A stretch of DNA of 63,994 nt from Psychrobacter immobilis (GCF_904846285.1 NZ_CAJHAD010000020.1:1-63994); one strand, 5' to 3'. Counted from the first letter of the stretch, positions 1-8,959 are shown. Program-made: numbers and translations. The notes: a model not told the origin generated them from the letters alone.

Positions 1-52
1 TGCTTTGTACTCAATAAAAAACTTGGTAACCCGCCTCTTCAGTTTGATTTGC

Positions 53-307
53 TTATTTCAAGTTGAGAGTGGGGTCTTTATATAAATAGTTATGATGAAA
101 CTGCCAACTGACCCAAATGTGGCTAAAATCCTCCAGTCCGACAAATGCTGCTGGCGTATCATACGGCGCGAGCATTTCAATCACACTGGTGAGCGCCACC
201 AAATTTGGCTGCCTTGGCGCGCCAAATTTTTGCGACAGCGGTGCACGATGGTAGCCAATAATGGGTGATATATGATGGCTTAAAGGTGTCGTAGTCTGAC
301 AAATCAT
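53..307 (-). pseudogene. trmO: TrmO (TsaA/YaeB) N-terminal fragment, truncated by a stop
   Basis: The 84-residue reading frame matches the N-terminus of TrmO, which N6-methylates threonylcarbamoyl-A37 of tRNA using SAM. Recognisable parts are the IGYHRAPL start, the FGAPRQP motif and the GLEDFSHIWVSWQFH segment. E. coli TrmO is about 235 residues, and the expected RPPRLGG core would come next. Here a TAA at 53-55 ends the frame just after DPTLNLK. Reading through it continues for 13 codons to a second in-frame TGA at 11-13. Either the gene is broken, or an unusual insertion or frameshift lies past the window edge. The family call is firm; the pseudogene call is less so because the 3' part is not visible. 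Confidence 0.55.
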
Positions 308-738
308 AACTCTAATCTCAAGAAGTAAATGGCTAACAATAAATGGCGCGCGCCAATCATAGAAAATTATCCGCTAACGATATTCCATTTTATCATGCTA
401 CAGACAGGCAGCCAGACGGATTTTTACTTTAAAGTTTGTTATGATGAGCGAGAAATTTATTGAGAATGGCTTGCATTCATATAGTTGCATTCACAAAGCC
501 TTCATTTATAAAGTACGGGCATCAAGATTTACTCTTATGAACAAGGCTGGTTTGATAAAACCTGACGTCTTATAAAAACTGATAATAATGTTAAAATAAC
601 GGTTTTTTGCTGGCGTCATTTGCTTGTCTGAATTAATAAACGCTTTATCTTATTAAAACTTTGCATCACTTTAAACTTTTTTATTTAACACAGATTTCAA
701 TTACCGAATACACATTACCACTTACTAACGAGGGCTTT
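308..738. other. Intergenic region upstream of fpr
   Basis: It separates the divergent trmO fragment and fpr. An ATG frame of about 44 codons lies at 441-575 on the plus strand but has no ribosome binding site and no recognisable motif. No clear promoter or hairpin was found. Confidence 0.4.
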
Positions 739-1512
739 ATGTCAAAACTCCGCACCGAAACGGTCACAGAAGTTCATCATTGGAATGACTCTCTATTCAG
801 CATTAAAACCACGCGTGACGATGGCTTACGCTTCCGTAATGGCGAGTTTGCGATGATTGGTATCGTTGTCGATGGTAGGCCGCTATTGCGCGCTTATTCG
901 ATTGCCAGCCCTAACTATGAAGAGCATCTGGAATTTTTCTCTATTAAAGTACAAGATGGTCCATTGACCTCGCGTTTGCAGCATATCAAAGTTGGCGATG
1001 AATTATTGGTCAGTAAAAAACCGACAGGCACTTTGGTACTGGACGATTTATTACCGGGTAAGCATTTATATATGCTCTCAACTGGTACAGGGCTGGCGCC
1101 ATTTTTAGCGTTAGCACGTGACCCTGAAGTCTATGAGCGTTTTGATAAGATTATTTTGGTACACGGCGTACGTCAGGTCAAAGACTTGGCTTATCGCGAG
1201 ATGTTCGAAGAAGAACTGCCAAACGACGAAATATTTGGTGAAGAGTTTCGCGAGAAGTTTATCTACTACCCTACAGTCACCCGTGAAGAGTTTAGAAATA
1301 CTGGCCGTATCACTGACCTGATGAAATCGGGTAAATTCTTTGAAGATATTGGTCTGCCTCCGATGAATAAAGACGACGACCGTGTCATGATTTGCGGTAG
1401 TATGCCTTTTAACGCTGAAGTGTCAGCGATTTTGGACGATTTTGGTCTCACTGTCTCGCCACGCATGGGCGTGCAAGCAGATTATGCCGTTGAACGCGCC
1501 TTCGTTGGTTAA
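739..1512 (+). CDS. fpr: Ferredoxin--NADP(+) reductase
   Basis: A 257-residue FAD flavoprotein that moves electrons between NADPH and ferredoxin or flavodoxin, in the cytoplasm. The FAD-binding RAYSIASP motif is at about residues 51-58 and the NADP-binding STGTGLAPF loop at about 114-122. The C-terminus DYAVERAFVG has the aromatic-poor form of the FprA class known from Pseudomonas. The length fits the family (about 250-260). The ATG at 739 is chosen over the upstream TTG at 661 because GAGGGC precedes it at correct spacing and homology begins with MSKLRTETV. The tRNA-Leu promoter follows 35 bp downstream, with no obvious terminator between. Confidence 0.93.
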   Translation: MSKLRTETVTEVHHWNDSLFSIKTTRDDGLRFRNGEFAMIGIVVDGRPLLRAYSIASPNYEEHLEFFSIKVQDGPLTSRLQHIKVGDELLVSKKPTGTLVLDDLLPGKHLYMLSTGTGLAPFLALARDPEVYERFDKIILVHGVRQVKDLAYREMFEEELPNDEIFGEEFREKFIYYPTVTREEFRNTGRITDLMKSGKFFEDIGLPPMNKDDDRVMICGSMPFNAEVSAILDDFGLTVSPRMGVQADYAVERAFVG

Positions 1513-1547
1513 AAATGAATTTTTATCGTAAATATAATAAATAATTC

Positions 1548-1575
1548 TTGACGCTCGAAAATAGGCTGCTATAAT
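1548..1575 (+). promoter_or_regulatory. tRNA-Leu promoter (-35 TTGACG, -10 TATAAT)
   Basis: TTGACG at 1548-1553 and a perfect TATAAT at 1570-1575 with a 16-bp spacer lie 75 bp before the tRNA. The -10 box sits in the loop of a perfect 9-bp inverted repeat, ATAGGCTGC (1561-1569) and GCAGCCTAT (1578-1586). That repeat could form a hairpin in the fpr transcript. Confidence 0.75.
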
Positions 1576-1649
1576 ACGCAGCCTATACAGAGATAACCCT
1601 GTAGCCCAATTCGATACAGTCTAGCACTAAAGACTTTATCACCTAACAC

Positions 1650-1736
1650 GCCGGTGTGATGGAATTGGTAGACATGACGGATTCAAAATCCGTTGCCTTT
1701 AAAAGCGTGTCGGTTCAAGTCCGACCACCGGTACCA
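1650..1736 (+). tRNA. tRNA-Leu (anticodon CAA)
   Basis: The 87-nt sequence folds as a class II tRNA. The acceptor strands are GCCGGTG and CACCGGT, with G1-U72 as in some leucine tRNAs, followed by discriminator A and an encoded CCA. The anticodon stem ACGGA/TCCGT encloses the loop TTCAAAA, with CAA at the anticodon position. There is a long variable arm, and the T arm is GTCGG-TTCAAGT-CCGAC. Its last 16 bases are the left attachment site of the genomic island. Confidence 0.96.
1721..1736 (+). other. attL core (tRNA 3' end)
   Basis: CCGACCACCGGTACCA, the T-arm and acceptor 3' strand of tRNA-Leu including CCA. An identical copy lies at 28944-28959. Integration keeps the tRNA intact because the element supplies the same 3' end. 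Confidence 0.9.
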
Positions 1737-1767
1737 ATACCTAGTCCTATACTATCTTATAGAGTAT

Positions 1768-1795
1768 GCAAAGCCCCTGATATCAGGGGCTTTGC
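1768..1795. terminator. Perfect 13-bp stem-loop after attL
   Basis: GCAAAGCCCCTGA and its exact complement are separated by TA. No strong T-run follows (TGTATC). It lies on the island side of attL and probably acts as a replacement 3' processing or termination signal for the tRNA transcript. Confidence 0.5.
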
Positions 1796-1848
1796 TGTAT
1801 CTAGTGTCTCATACTGTCCTACTGTATCTACCCCAATCCATGCATCTG

Positions 1849-1869
1849 ATGTACACTACTATGTACACT
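1849..1869 (+). repeat. Paired ATGTACACT direct repeats (candidate integrase arm sites)
   Basis: ATGTACACT occurs at 1849-1857 and 1861-1869, 12 bp apart. The same 9-mer lies at 28864-28872, with an inverted near-copy at 28875-28883 beside attR. Matching short repeats inside both ends of an element integrated by a tyrosine recombinase suggest arm-type integrase or excisionase sites. They also overlap the likely integrase promoter. Confidence 0.5.
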
Positions 1870-1898
1870 GGGTTTAAATATACATTGGGGTATCAGTC

Positions 1899-3263
1899 AT
1901 GGAAGCACGTAAGCCTATCAGCTCTGATCGCAGCATTAGCAGTCATAAAGCTGATGCCAAGGAATATCTAGTCTCTGTCAAAAACTATCCAATGCTGTAT
2001 CTAATGGTCAGACCTAACGGTACTAAGTCTTGGGTTTATCGCTACCTCTCTCCTACTCACTCAAAAAATAAACGTATATCGCTTGGTGTTTATCCAAACG
2101 TATCTTTTGCACGTGCCTGTGAAATCTGGCGTGACTATGAGGAGCTTCTGAGCCGCAATATTGACCCAAAGAGCTATCGTGAAGAATTAAAGCACAGTCT
2201 TATTAGTAAAACTAAAAACTCTTTTAATCACTTTGCATGGGAGTATTTTGACAGTTTAGATCAGACTCAAAAAGGTAATACGTTAATTCGTAAAAAAGGC
2301 CGTTTAGAACTTATATGTTCTTATATAGGTAATGAACCTATCAGTGAAATAGACTCACCTAGAATGCTTGAAGTATTATTAGACATCCAATCTAATTCAT
2401 TAAACAAAGCTGGCAAGCCTACTGATAAAGCTGAACGCTGTGCAGGTATCGCTAGTGACGTATTTGTTTACGCTGGTGCTCGTGGGTTTTGTAGTAGCAA
2501 TCCTGCGGCGCTTATTAAAAGTCAGTTGGCAAGATCCAGTTATGGTCATCGTCCAGCAGTTACCAAACCAGCAGACTTAGCCAAGTTACTACGAGCCATT
2601 GAAAAGACTAAAGGTGATTTGAATACAATCAACTCCCTTAGGCTATTGGCATTAATCTTTGTCCGTAATGGTGATTTACGTCGTATGAGATGGGCTGACT
2701 TGGATCTAGAAGCTAGCAGATGGCAATTTAAGCCTTTAAAGGGACAAGGCAAATTGAACATGGTCAAAGACATGGTTGTCCCCCTACCACGGCAAGCAGT
2801 AGCCATTTTACGTGAGCAGCAAAAGATTAACGGTCATACCGCATATGTCTTTTATAGTGAGACAGCAAAAAAGCATCAGATCATATCAGACGCTACTGCT
2901 AATAATCAACTACACAATTTAGGCTATCAAAATATACATTGCGCTCATGGTTTTAGAGCTACTGCAAAGACCATCATGCAAGAGCAGCTCAAGTACCCTC
3001 TCTTGCTTGTAGAGATGGCATTAGGACATACCACTAAAGATCCTAACGGAACGGCTTACGGACGATTTGATTACGTTGATGATCGTAGCGATATGATGCA
3101 GAAATGGGCTGATTATTTAGACGCTTTGAGAGAAGGTAGAGATACGGCTGAGTTTAGAGCAGATGCGCAAACCAAGATTAACCCTACTTCTAAGCTACAA
3201 GCATTGATTGATCAGCTAGGAGAGGATAAGGTTTTAGAAATGCTTAAAGGCAATGCATCCTAG
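1899..3263 (+). CDS. P4-type tyrosine recombinase (island integrase)
   Basis: A 454-residue site-specific recombinase with an N-terminal arm-binding domain (about 1-95, with the RISLGVYP signature), a core-binding region (about 105-210) and a catalytic domain. Catalytic residues are visible: R256 in FVRNGDLRRMRW, the H350-G-F-R353 box, H377 in MALGH and Y387 in GTAYGRF. Length and layout match P4/CP4-57-type integrases, which use tRNA 3' ends. It starts 163 bp from attL and reads away from the tRNA. It should catalyse integration and excision between the 16-bp repeats. No frameshift or missing catalytic residue is seen, so it is probably active. Confidence 0.95.
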   Translation: MEARKPISSDRSISSHKADAKEYLVSVKNYPMLYLMVRPNGTKSWVYRYLSPTHSKNKRISLGVYPNVSFARACEIWRDYEELLSRNIDPKSYREELKHSLISKTKNSFNHFAWEYFDSLDQTQKGNTLIRKKGRLELICSYIGNEPISEIDSPRMLEVLLDIQSNSLNKAGKPTDKAERCAGIASDVFVYAGARGFCSSNPAALIKSQLARSSYGHRPAVTKPADLAKLLRAIEKTKGDLNTINSLRLLALIFVRNGDLRRMRWADLDLEASRWQFKPLKGQGKLNMVKDMVVPLPRQAVAILREQQKINGHTAYVFYSETAKKHQIISDATANNQLHNLGYQNIHCAHGFRATAKTIMQEQLKYPLLLVEMALGHTTKDPNGTAYGRFDYVDDRSDMMQKWADYLDALREGRDTAEFRADAQTKINPTSKLQALIDQLGEDKVLEMLKGNAS

Positions 3264-3351
3264 GTATCTAAACTTATTGAGCAATATAGTATTAAATAAA
3301 AATTCACAATCGTTAGATATCTTCACTTATTCAATAAACTAAGAGCAAACT

Positions 3352-5187
3352 ATGGGCATAATGCAGCAATCAAGTAAAGCGCAAGATAGAACGTTAGGTA
3401 TATGGTATCAACACATTAAACAAGGACAAATTAAGCTACCACGTTTTCAACGTTTTGAAGCATGGGACTATAATCGCGTTAATAGCTTTCTAAATACTAT
3501 TATTAACAACTTGCCCGTAGGGGTTACGCTTGCACTTGAAGTTGGTAATAAAGAGAAATTTATTTCAAGATATATAGTAACGGCAGAACCAACTACTATC
3601 GGTACTGTAAATCAGCACTTGCTTGATGGACAACAACGATTAACAGCCTTTTGGCGCAGTATGCATAACAACTATGAATCTGAGACGTACTTTGTCTATC
3701 TACCCGAATTTGATCAACGAGAAGCAAAATATAATGATGAAGTTGACGTTCATTGCCAGGGAAGATGGCGTGACAAAAATGGACGTAGAATGCCATTATG
3801 GGCAGATAATCCAGTAAGTTGTTTATATAGAGGATTGGTGCCTATTCATCTTTTGTGCCCTGGAGATCTGACTAATCAAGTTGATAAATGGGTGAATGAA
3901 TCGACTAACGACTTAGAACCAAGCGATGATGATCCAAATGCTCTTAAGAAGTATAAAGTATATACAGCAACTAAAGAAAAACTCAAAGATGAGATCAAAA
4001 GCTTACGAGAGCGCGTCACTCATTTTAATTTACCATACTTATCCCTGCCCATCGAAACACCCAAAGACGTTGCACTACAGGTGTTTATTAATATGAATAC
4101 AAATAGCAAACCCCTTTCCCTTTACGATATTATCGTTGCTGAAGTTGAGGGTGTTGCAGGAAAATCTTTACACGACTTAGAAGATCAGTTAGTTAACCAA
4201 TGCCCAAGAGCTATAAGATTTGGTGATGTCAGAAATTTAATTTTATCTACATCCGCATTATTACAAGATAAAGCGCCTAATAATAAAGGCATGATAGAAA
4301 TGGATAAGGAGATTTTATTAGACAATTGGGCTAAGTTAGAATCTGGTCTAGAAAAAATGGCTTGGTTATTAGACAGCCAAGGTGTTTTCGATGCCGCAAG
4401 ATTGCCTACTAACGCAGTTCTTGCTGTAAGTGCAGCCCTATATAATTTGATACCAGAGCATGGTGATTTTGTTGCAAAAGCTGAAAAACTACTACGTGCT
4501 TATATATGGTCTGCCTTTTTTACAAACCGCTATGAAAACTCAGCTGCCTCTAGAGCATTTGCTGACTACAAAGGTTTAAAAGCACTACTAAGCAAACAAG
4601 ACTTTTCTAATACTGATTGGAGTATTGTTCCTATATTCAATCAAGAAGAATACCCCTTATCCAATACTGACTCCTTAGCTGAAGCAGGTTGGCCTAAAAA
4701 TGTTGGGATAGAAGCACGAGGTGTATTGGCTGTAGCAAGTTATTTTGGTGCATACGATTTCGCAGATAATCGTCAGGCAACGTTTGAGAGTATTCAAAAT
4801 CGCGAATACCATCACTTATTTCCAGATGCTTTACTAAAAGAGATCGAAGTAAAGAGCTTATATGCGATGAACTGTTCATTGATTACTTGGAAAACAAATA
4901 GAGTTATAGGGCGTAAAGACCCAATTGAATATCTAAAAGAACGTATTGAGCTTTCAGATATCGATTCCGTTCAGACAAGACTTAGAACGCATCTCATACC
5001 TTATGAACTGTTAGCAAAAGCACATTACTCTAATATGAGTAACGAAGAGCTACAATCTAATCTTAATAAGGATTTTATCGAATTCCGACGTGCGCGAGCA
5101 AAACTATTTGAGATAGCTCTTAATAAGTTATGTTTGGGGGAGCAGCCAACTCTTGATGCTATTTGGAATGAATATCAAGGTAGCTAA
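3352..5187 (+). CDS. DUF262/DUF1524-type (GmrSD-like) nuclease
   Basis: A 611-residue protein with an N-terminal DUF262 domain. It has LPRFQRFEAW near 29-38, and D92-G-Q-Q-R96 is the ParB-like nucleotide-binding signature. The C-terminal HNH-like region has REYHHLFPDALL with H487-H488 and then N...KTNRVIGRKDP near 507-524, the usual DUF1524 pattern. In GmrSD enzymes this pair cleaves glucosylated or modified phage DNA with NTP help. Other DUF262 proteins are defence components of less clear function. It lies directly after the integrase, a usual place for defence cargo. The start has AAGAGC upstream. No partner methylase is adjacent, which fits a modification-dependent (type IV-like) enzyme. 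Confidence 0.8.
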   Translation: MGIMQQSSKAQDRTLGIWYQHIKQGQIKLPRFQRFEAWDYNRVNSFLNTIINNLPVGVTLALEVGNKEKFISRYIVTAEPTTIGTVNQHLLDGQQRLTAFWRSMHNNYESETYFVYLPEFDQREAKYNDEVDVHCQGRWRDKNGRRMPLWADNPVSCLYRGLVPIHLLCPGDLTNQVDKWVNESTNDLEPSDDDPNALKKYKVYTATKEKLKDEIKSLRERVTHFNLPYLSLPIETPKDVALQVFINMNTNSKPLSLYDIIVAEVEGVAGKSLHDLEDQLVNQCPRAIRFGDVRNLILSTSALLQDKAPNNKGMIEMDKEILLDNWAKLESGLEKMAWLLDSQGVFDAARLPTNAVLAVSAALYNLIPEHGDFVAKAEKLLRAYIWSAFFTNRYENSAASRAFADYKGLKALLSKQDFSNTDWSIVPIFNQEEYPLSNTDSLAEAGWPKNVGIEARGVLAVASYFGAYDFADNRQATFESIQNREYHHLFPDALLKEIEVKSLYAMNCSLITWKTNRVIGRKDPIEYLKERIELSDIDSVQTRLRTHLIPYELLAKAHYSNMSNEELQSNLNKDFIEFRRARAKLFEIALNKLCLGEQPTLDAIWNEYQGS

Positions 5188-5335
5188 AAGGCCCTTAATG
5201 ACGTTGCTAATAGACAGATTTGTATCTAGCTATTATTTGTGTGTAGTATATCAACTATAAGTATTTATGCCCTACCAATAGAGCATAAATACTATACAAG
5301 GTGCATAGCACATTAATAATTTGCGGAGATCGATA

Positions 5336-5671
5336 ATGACCAATATTTCAAGTGAGAAGTCTTTAGCCGATAGGATTGATGAAGGTACAGTCAAATTCGG
5401 TGGTATTAGTGGTAGCGACTCTATACCATCGTCTTGGGCTAAAAGTAGATATAAGATTGGCGCTATTAAGCAAGCTACTTTGCTTACAGCCAATGAGGGT
5501 GTTACCGTAGTTTTCAGTGGCTTTGAAGGGAAACCGCTATATAAAGGTGAGTCGCACATTCTGTGTGACGCTCTAAATATATTCCAGGCAACAGTTTTTA
5601 GAAACACTGAAGAAGCTACTTATTTTTTGAAGAATTTGGGCTTCGCAGACCAAGATATCATTGCGTCTTGA
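5336..5671 (+). CDS. Small hypothetical protein downstream of the DUF262 protein
   Basis: A 111-residue soluble protein with no motif I recognise. The ATG at 5336 is preferred over the TTG at 5321 because GCGGAG at 5323-5328 gives a good ribosome binding site. It has no signal peptide or membrane segment. It is in the same direction as the DUF262 gene but 148 bp downstream, so it may be a separate transcript. A role as an accessory or regulator of that gene is only an inference from position. Confidence 0.6.
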   Translation: MTNISSEKSLADRIDEGTVKFGGISGSDSIPSSWAKSRYKIGAIKQATLLTANEGVTVVFSGFEGKPLYKGESHILCDALNIFQATVFRNTEEATYFLKNLGFADQDIIAS

Positions 5672-5768
5672 CCATTACTATTTAGTTTAAAGGTTTTCTT
5701 TATTTATTAAACATAATAGCCGACATGGTTATAGCTATTATGTTAGTTATTTCAAACTAAAAATTCCT

Positions 5769-6323
5769 CTAACCCAATACCCCCTCAAACATATCATTTA
5801 AATAAGCAGTTTGACTGCCTACCATAAACAACACATTATTATTTTTAAGCTCATCTTCGCTCAATGAATTGTTTATCAACTACTTTATTGGCGTCGTGGT
5901 CAAAATAAAGCTATTTAGTATCAACTTATCTTCTAAACGGTTCTCAAGGGTTCTTATTTCTTTATACAGATTAATTTTGGCATCATCAGTATTTATGTTG
6001 CGGATACCTTTAGAATCAAGCAAAGTCAGGTATTGCTCACCTGTCTCTTTACTTACTAACCACAATAAAAAGTTTGGATAAGAATTACCGGCTAGTGCAA
6101 AATCTAATCCTTTATAGCGATTGTCAGGATTACGAAGTAAATAGATATGGTAATCCTTGAGCGCGTCAATCTGTTTATCAGAATTGATATGGCGCTGTAG
6201 ATCATCAACGAATTTGACTTCGCTACCCTCACCCTTACTATCATAATCAAATACAGAAGGCGACCAAGTGAAAAGGAAGTAGAGGTAAATTTTGTTTGTA
6301 GTTTCTAATTTATATAACCGTTA
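5769..6323 (-). pseudogene. C-terminal remnant of a helicase-nuclease (type III restriction-like)
   Basis: Reading the minus strand without requiring a start gives about 183 codons between stops at 6321-6323 and 5769-5771, with one in-frame TAG at 5880-5882. It contains SEVKFVDDLQRHI, then GNSYPNFLLWLVSKETG and LTLLDSKGIRN. This order (E, P-N/D-F, D-S-K) resembles the C-terminal PD-(D/E)XK nuclease of DEAD/DEAH helicase restriction subunits. After the TAG the frame continues sensibly to MFEGVLG and a natural stop. The helicase part is absent, so this is the decayed tail of a restriction-type gene. The family call rests on motif recognition only. Confidence 0.6.
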
Positions 6324-6478
6324 TTTGAGTCGCCTATGACTTCTACACCAGGAATCAAACAACATGCTGTAGCCCAAGTTTTTTCGGTCTTTCTCATTAT
6401 TAGTTATTCTCTACAGTAACGAGAATACCAACAATCGGCTCGAGAGTGGCTGTTTTGGTACCATGCCTTGGTTACAGA

Positions 6479-7075
6479 CTAACTTTGATTCAATATGCGA
6501 TAGTTTTGACAGCTATCTTGATCTCCATTTCCGCAAGCCTTTCTAAACCATTCTTTGGCAGTAGCAGTGTTTTGACGTACACCTTTGCCATAATAGTACA
6601 TGAAACCTAGATTGAATTGAGCCTCAGCATTATCTTGATAGGCAGATTCCTTGTACCACTTTATCGCAGTACCGTAGTCCTGACGCACGCCTTTGCCGTC
6701 GCTGTACATTGCACCTAGATTGTTTTTAGCAGTAACATACCCTTGGTTGGCAGCTTTTTCGAACCAAGATAATGCTTGTGTATAATCCTGACGAACGCCT
6801 TTACCTTCTTTGTACATCATACCAAGGTTGAATTGAGCTCTAGCATCCCCTTGTTTAGCAGATTTTTCGACCCACTTGGCTGCCTTGGCATAATCCTGAC
6901 GAACACCTACGCCTTCGTGGTACATTGCGCCAGTCATAAACTGAGCATCAGCATCACCACGCTCCGCTAACGCTTTAGTCTTAGCAAAATCAGCAGCCAT
7001 TGCTGATACAGACAGCATCGCTGCTGCTAGAAAAAGGATTGATTTACGTATAAATGGGATATTCAGAAAGGTCAT
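6479..7075 (-). CDS. Secreted Sel1-repeat protein (4 repeats)
   Basis: A 198-residue exported protein. It has a signal peptide at about 1-27 ending SVSAMA, then four 36-residue Sel1-like repeats of the type A-Q-F-N-L-G-x-M-Y-x-x-G-x-G-V-R-Q-D-Y. The C-terminal cap carries two cysteines spaced C-x7-C (KACGNGDQDSC). Sel1 repeats form alpha-solenoids that bind other proteins; the cysteines suggest a disulfide in the periplasm. It starts at ATG 7075 with AGAG upstream. It is a paralogue of the proteins at 7241, 14033, 14858 and 18862 and shares upstream sequence with 7241-8959. No enzymatic residues are seen and the partner is unknown. Confidence 0.88.
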   Translation of the reverse strand: MTFLNIPFIRKSILFLAAAMLSVSAMAADFAKTKALAERGDADAQFMTGAMYHEGVGVRQDYAKAAKWVEKSAKQGDARAQFNLGMMYKEGKGVRQDYTQALSWFEKAANQGYVTAKNNLGAMYSDGKGVRQDYGTAIKWYKESAYQDNAEAQFNLGFMYYYGKGVRQNTATAKEWFRKACGNGDQDSCQNYRILNQS

Positions 7076-7125
7076 GGCGTGGCTCTTTAGTTTGTTTTTT
7101 GGGATTTACATTTGTGCGCTGATGC

Positions 7126-7196
7126 CATGTTAGCAGATATATTTTAGAGCACTCGACCCGATAACTTTTTTTGTTCAGAAACCATTTATCATAACG
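7126..7196 (-). repeat. Duplicated upstream region of sel1 genes, copy 1
   Basis: The stretch from ATGTTAGCAGATATATTTTA to CATTTATCATAACGT is nearly repeated at about 8999-9069. Each copy lies just upstream of a minus-strand sel1 gene, so it probably carries the promoter and shows that the genes were duplicated with their control region. Confidence 0.7.
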
Positions 7197-7240
7197 TCCG
7201 AAAAACGAAGTTTAAGATCTTTTCTGCAAATTCAGACAGC

Positions 7241-8959
7241 CTATCTTTGGTTTATTACACGATAGTTATTACAGCCTTCTTGTTCTCCACCATTACAAGA
7301 TTTGCTAAACCACTCTTTTGCTTTTGTATAATCCTGACGTACTCCAGTTCCATTCGCGTACATTAACCCTAAATTATTTTGAGCTTTTAAGTGACCTTGG
7401 TTAGCTGCTTTTTGGAACAAATCAGAAGCTCTGTTGTAATCTAGACGTACTCCAATGCCCCTCTCATACATTATGCCAAGACTATTCAATGATGGAGTAA
7501 AGCCTTGATTGGCAGATTTTTGATATAAATCAAAAGCTTTGTTGTAATCTTGAGGTACTCCAATACCTTTCTGGTAGATTGCGCCAAGATTGAATTGAGC
7601 TTCTGCATATCCTTGATTGGCAGATTTTTCATACCACTTTGCCGCCATAGCGTAATCCTGACGTACTCCAGTTCCATGCTCATACATTACGCCAAGATTA
7701 TTTTGTCCTACAGCATGTCCTTGGTTAGCTGCTTTTTGGAACAAATCAGAAGCTCTGTTGTAATCTTGACGTACAACATTTCCGCTGTTATACATTAAAC
7801 CTAAATTACTTTGTGATGCAGCAAGCCCTTGGTTAGCTGCTTTTTGGTACAAATCGAAAGCTTTGTTGTAATCTTGACGTACTCCAATACTCTTCTCATA
7901 CATTACGCCAAGATTGTGTTGAGCTTCTGCATATCCTTGGTTAGCTGCTTTTTCATACCACTGTCTTGCTTTCACGTAGTCTTGAGGCACACGTTCGCCT
8001 TTTTCGTACATTATGCCAAGATCATTTTGGGCTGAAGCATTACCACGTTCGGCTAAATTTTTTGTAGTAGTAAAGTCTTTTACTATCGGTGTTACCGCCA
8101 TTCCAAGATTTTTTTTAGGAACAACTTTGTTCTGACGCACATCTAAGCTCTTCTCGTATATAGAATCAAGACTGTCCTGAGCCCTAACTGAACCTTGGTC
8201 GGCGGCTTTTTGATACCATTCGACTGCCTTGACATAATCCTGACGAACGCCATTGCCTTTGTCGTACATTCCACCAAGATTGTGTTGAGCCCAAGCATGC
8301 CCTTGGTTGGCAGCTCTTTGATACCACTCAGCTGCCTTGGCATAATCCTGACTAACGCCGTTGCCATCGCTATACATCCCACCAAGATTGTATTGAGCAT
8401 TAGAATCCCCTTGATTAGCAGCTTTTTGATACCATTCGATTGCTTTAACGTAATCCTGACTAACGCCATAACCTTTGTCGTACATTGCACCCAGTGTAAA
8501 TTGAGCACGAGCAACCCCTTGGTCGGCAGATTTTTGATACCATTCGACTGCTTTAGCGTCATCCTGACGAACGCCGTTGCCTTTACCGTACATTGCACCC
8601 AGACTAAATTGAGCCTCAGCAAGCCCTTGATTAGCAACTTTTTGATACCACTCGACTGCCTTGACATAATCCTGACGAATGCCTCTACCTTGTTCATACA
8701 TTAAAGCAAGATTGTATTGAGCAAAAGGCATCCCTTGATTGGCAGCTTTTTCATACCACTCGGCTGCCTTGACATAATCCTGACGCACGCCGTTGCCATT
8801 GTAATACATCAAACCAAGACTAAATTGAGCGTTGGCGTCCCCTTGTTTAGCTAAACGTTGATTTGGACTAATATCTACTGCTATGGCTGACGCAGATAGT
8901 ATCGCTACCACTAAAAAAAGAGTTAATTTACGTATCAATGAAGTATTCGAAAAGTTCAT
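7241..8959 (-). CDS. Large secreted Sel1-repeat protein (about 14 repeats, fused paralogues)
   Basis: From the ATG at 8959 the protein is 572 residues; an upstream start at 8992 would add 11 residues before the signal peptide. The signal peptide ends SASAIA. Seven Sel1 repeats follow, then a linker (KDFTTTKNLAERGNASAQ) resembling the mature N-terminus of a single sel1 protein such as 6479-7075. Seven further repeats follow, and the cap has C-x7-C (KSCNGGEQEGC). The gene is therefore best read as two sel1 genes fused in frame, the second having lost its signal peptide. The DNA contains many 108-bp imperfect repeats, so it is prone to repeat-number change. It is probably a periplasmic scaffold or binding protein with an unknown partner. 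Confidence 0.88.
   Translation of the reverse strand: MNFSNTSLIRKLTLFLVVAILSASAIAVDISPNQRLAKQGDANAQFSLGLMYYNGNGVRQDYVKAAEWYEKAANQGMPFAQYNLALMYEQGRGIRQDYVKAVEWYQKVANQGLAEAQFSLGAMYGKGNGVRQDDAKAVEWYQKSADQGVARAQFTLGAMYDKGYGVSQDYVKAIEWYQKAANQGDSNAQYNLGGMYSDGNGVSQDYAKAAEWYQRAANQGHAWAQHNLGGMYDKGNGVRQDYVKAVEWYQKAADQGSVRAQDSLDSIYEKSLDVRQNKVVPKKNLGMAVTPIVKDFTTTKNLAERGNASAQNDLGIMYEKGERVPQDYVKARQWYEKAANQGYAEAQHNLGVMYEKSIGVRQDYNKAFDLYQKAANQGLAASQSNLGLMYNSGNVVRQDYNRASDLFQKAANQGHAVGQNNLGVMYEHGTGVRQDYAMAAKWYEKSANQGYAEAQFNLGAIYQKGIGVPQDYNKAFDLYQKSANQGFTPSLNSLGIMYERGIGVRLDYNRASDLFQKAANQGHLKAQNNLGLMYANGTGVRQDYTKAKEWFSKSCNGGEQEGCNNYRVINQR

Noticed and set aside
441..575. A 44-codon frame upstream of fpr
   Set aside because: No ribosome binding site or recognisable sequence; likely chance in AT-rich DNA.
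7241..8959. Plus-strand open frames opposite the sel1 genes (for example 7550-7798, 8195-8704)
   Set aside because: They mirror the repeated sel1 codons, lack ribosome binding sites and show no known domains.
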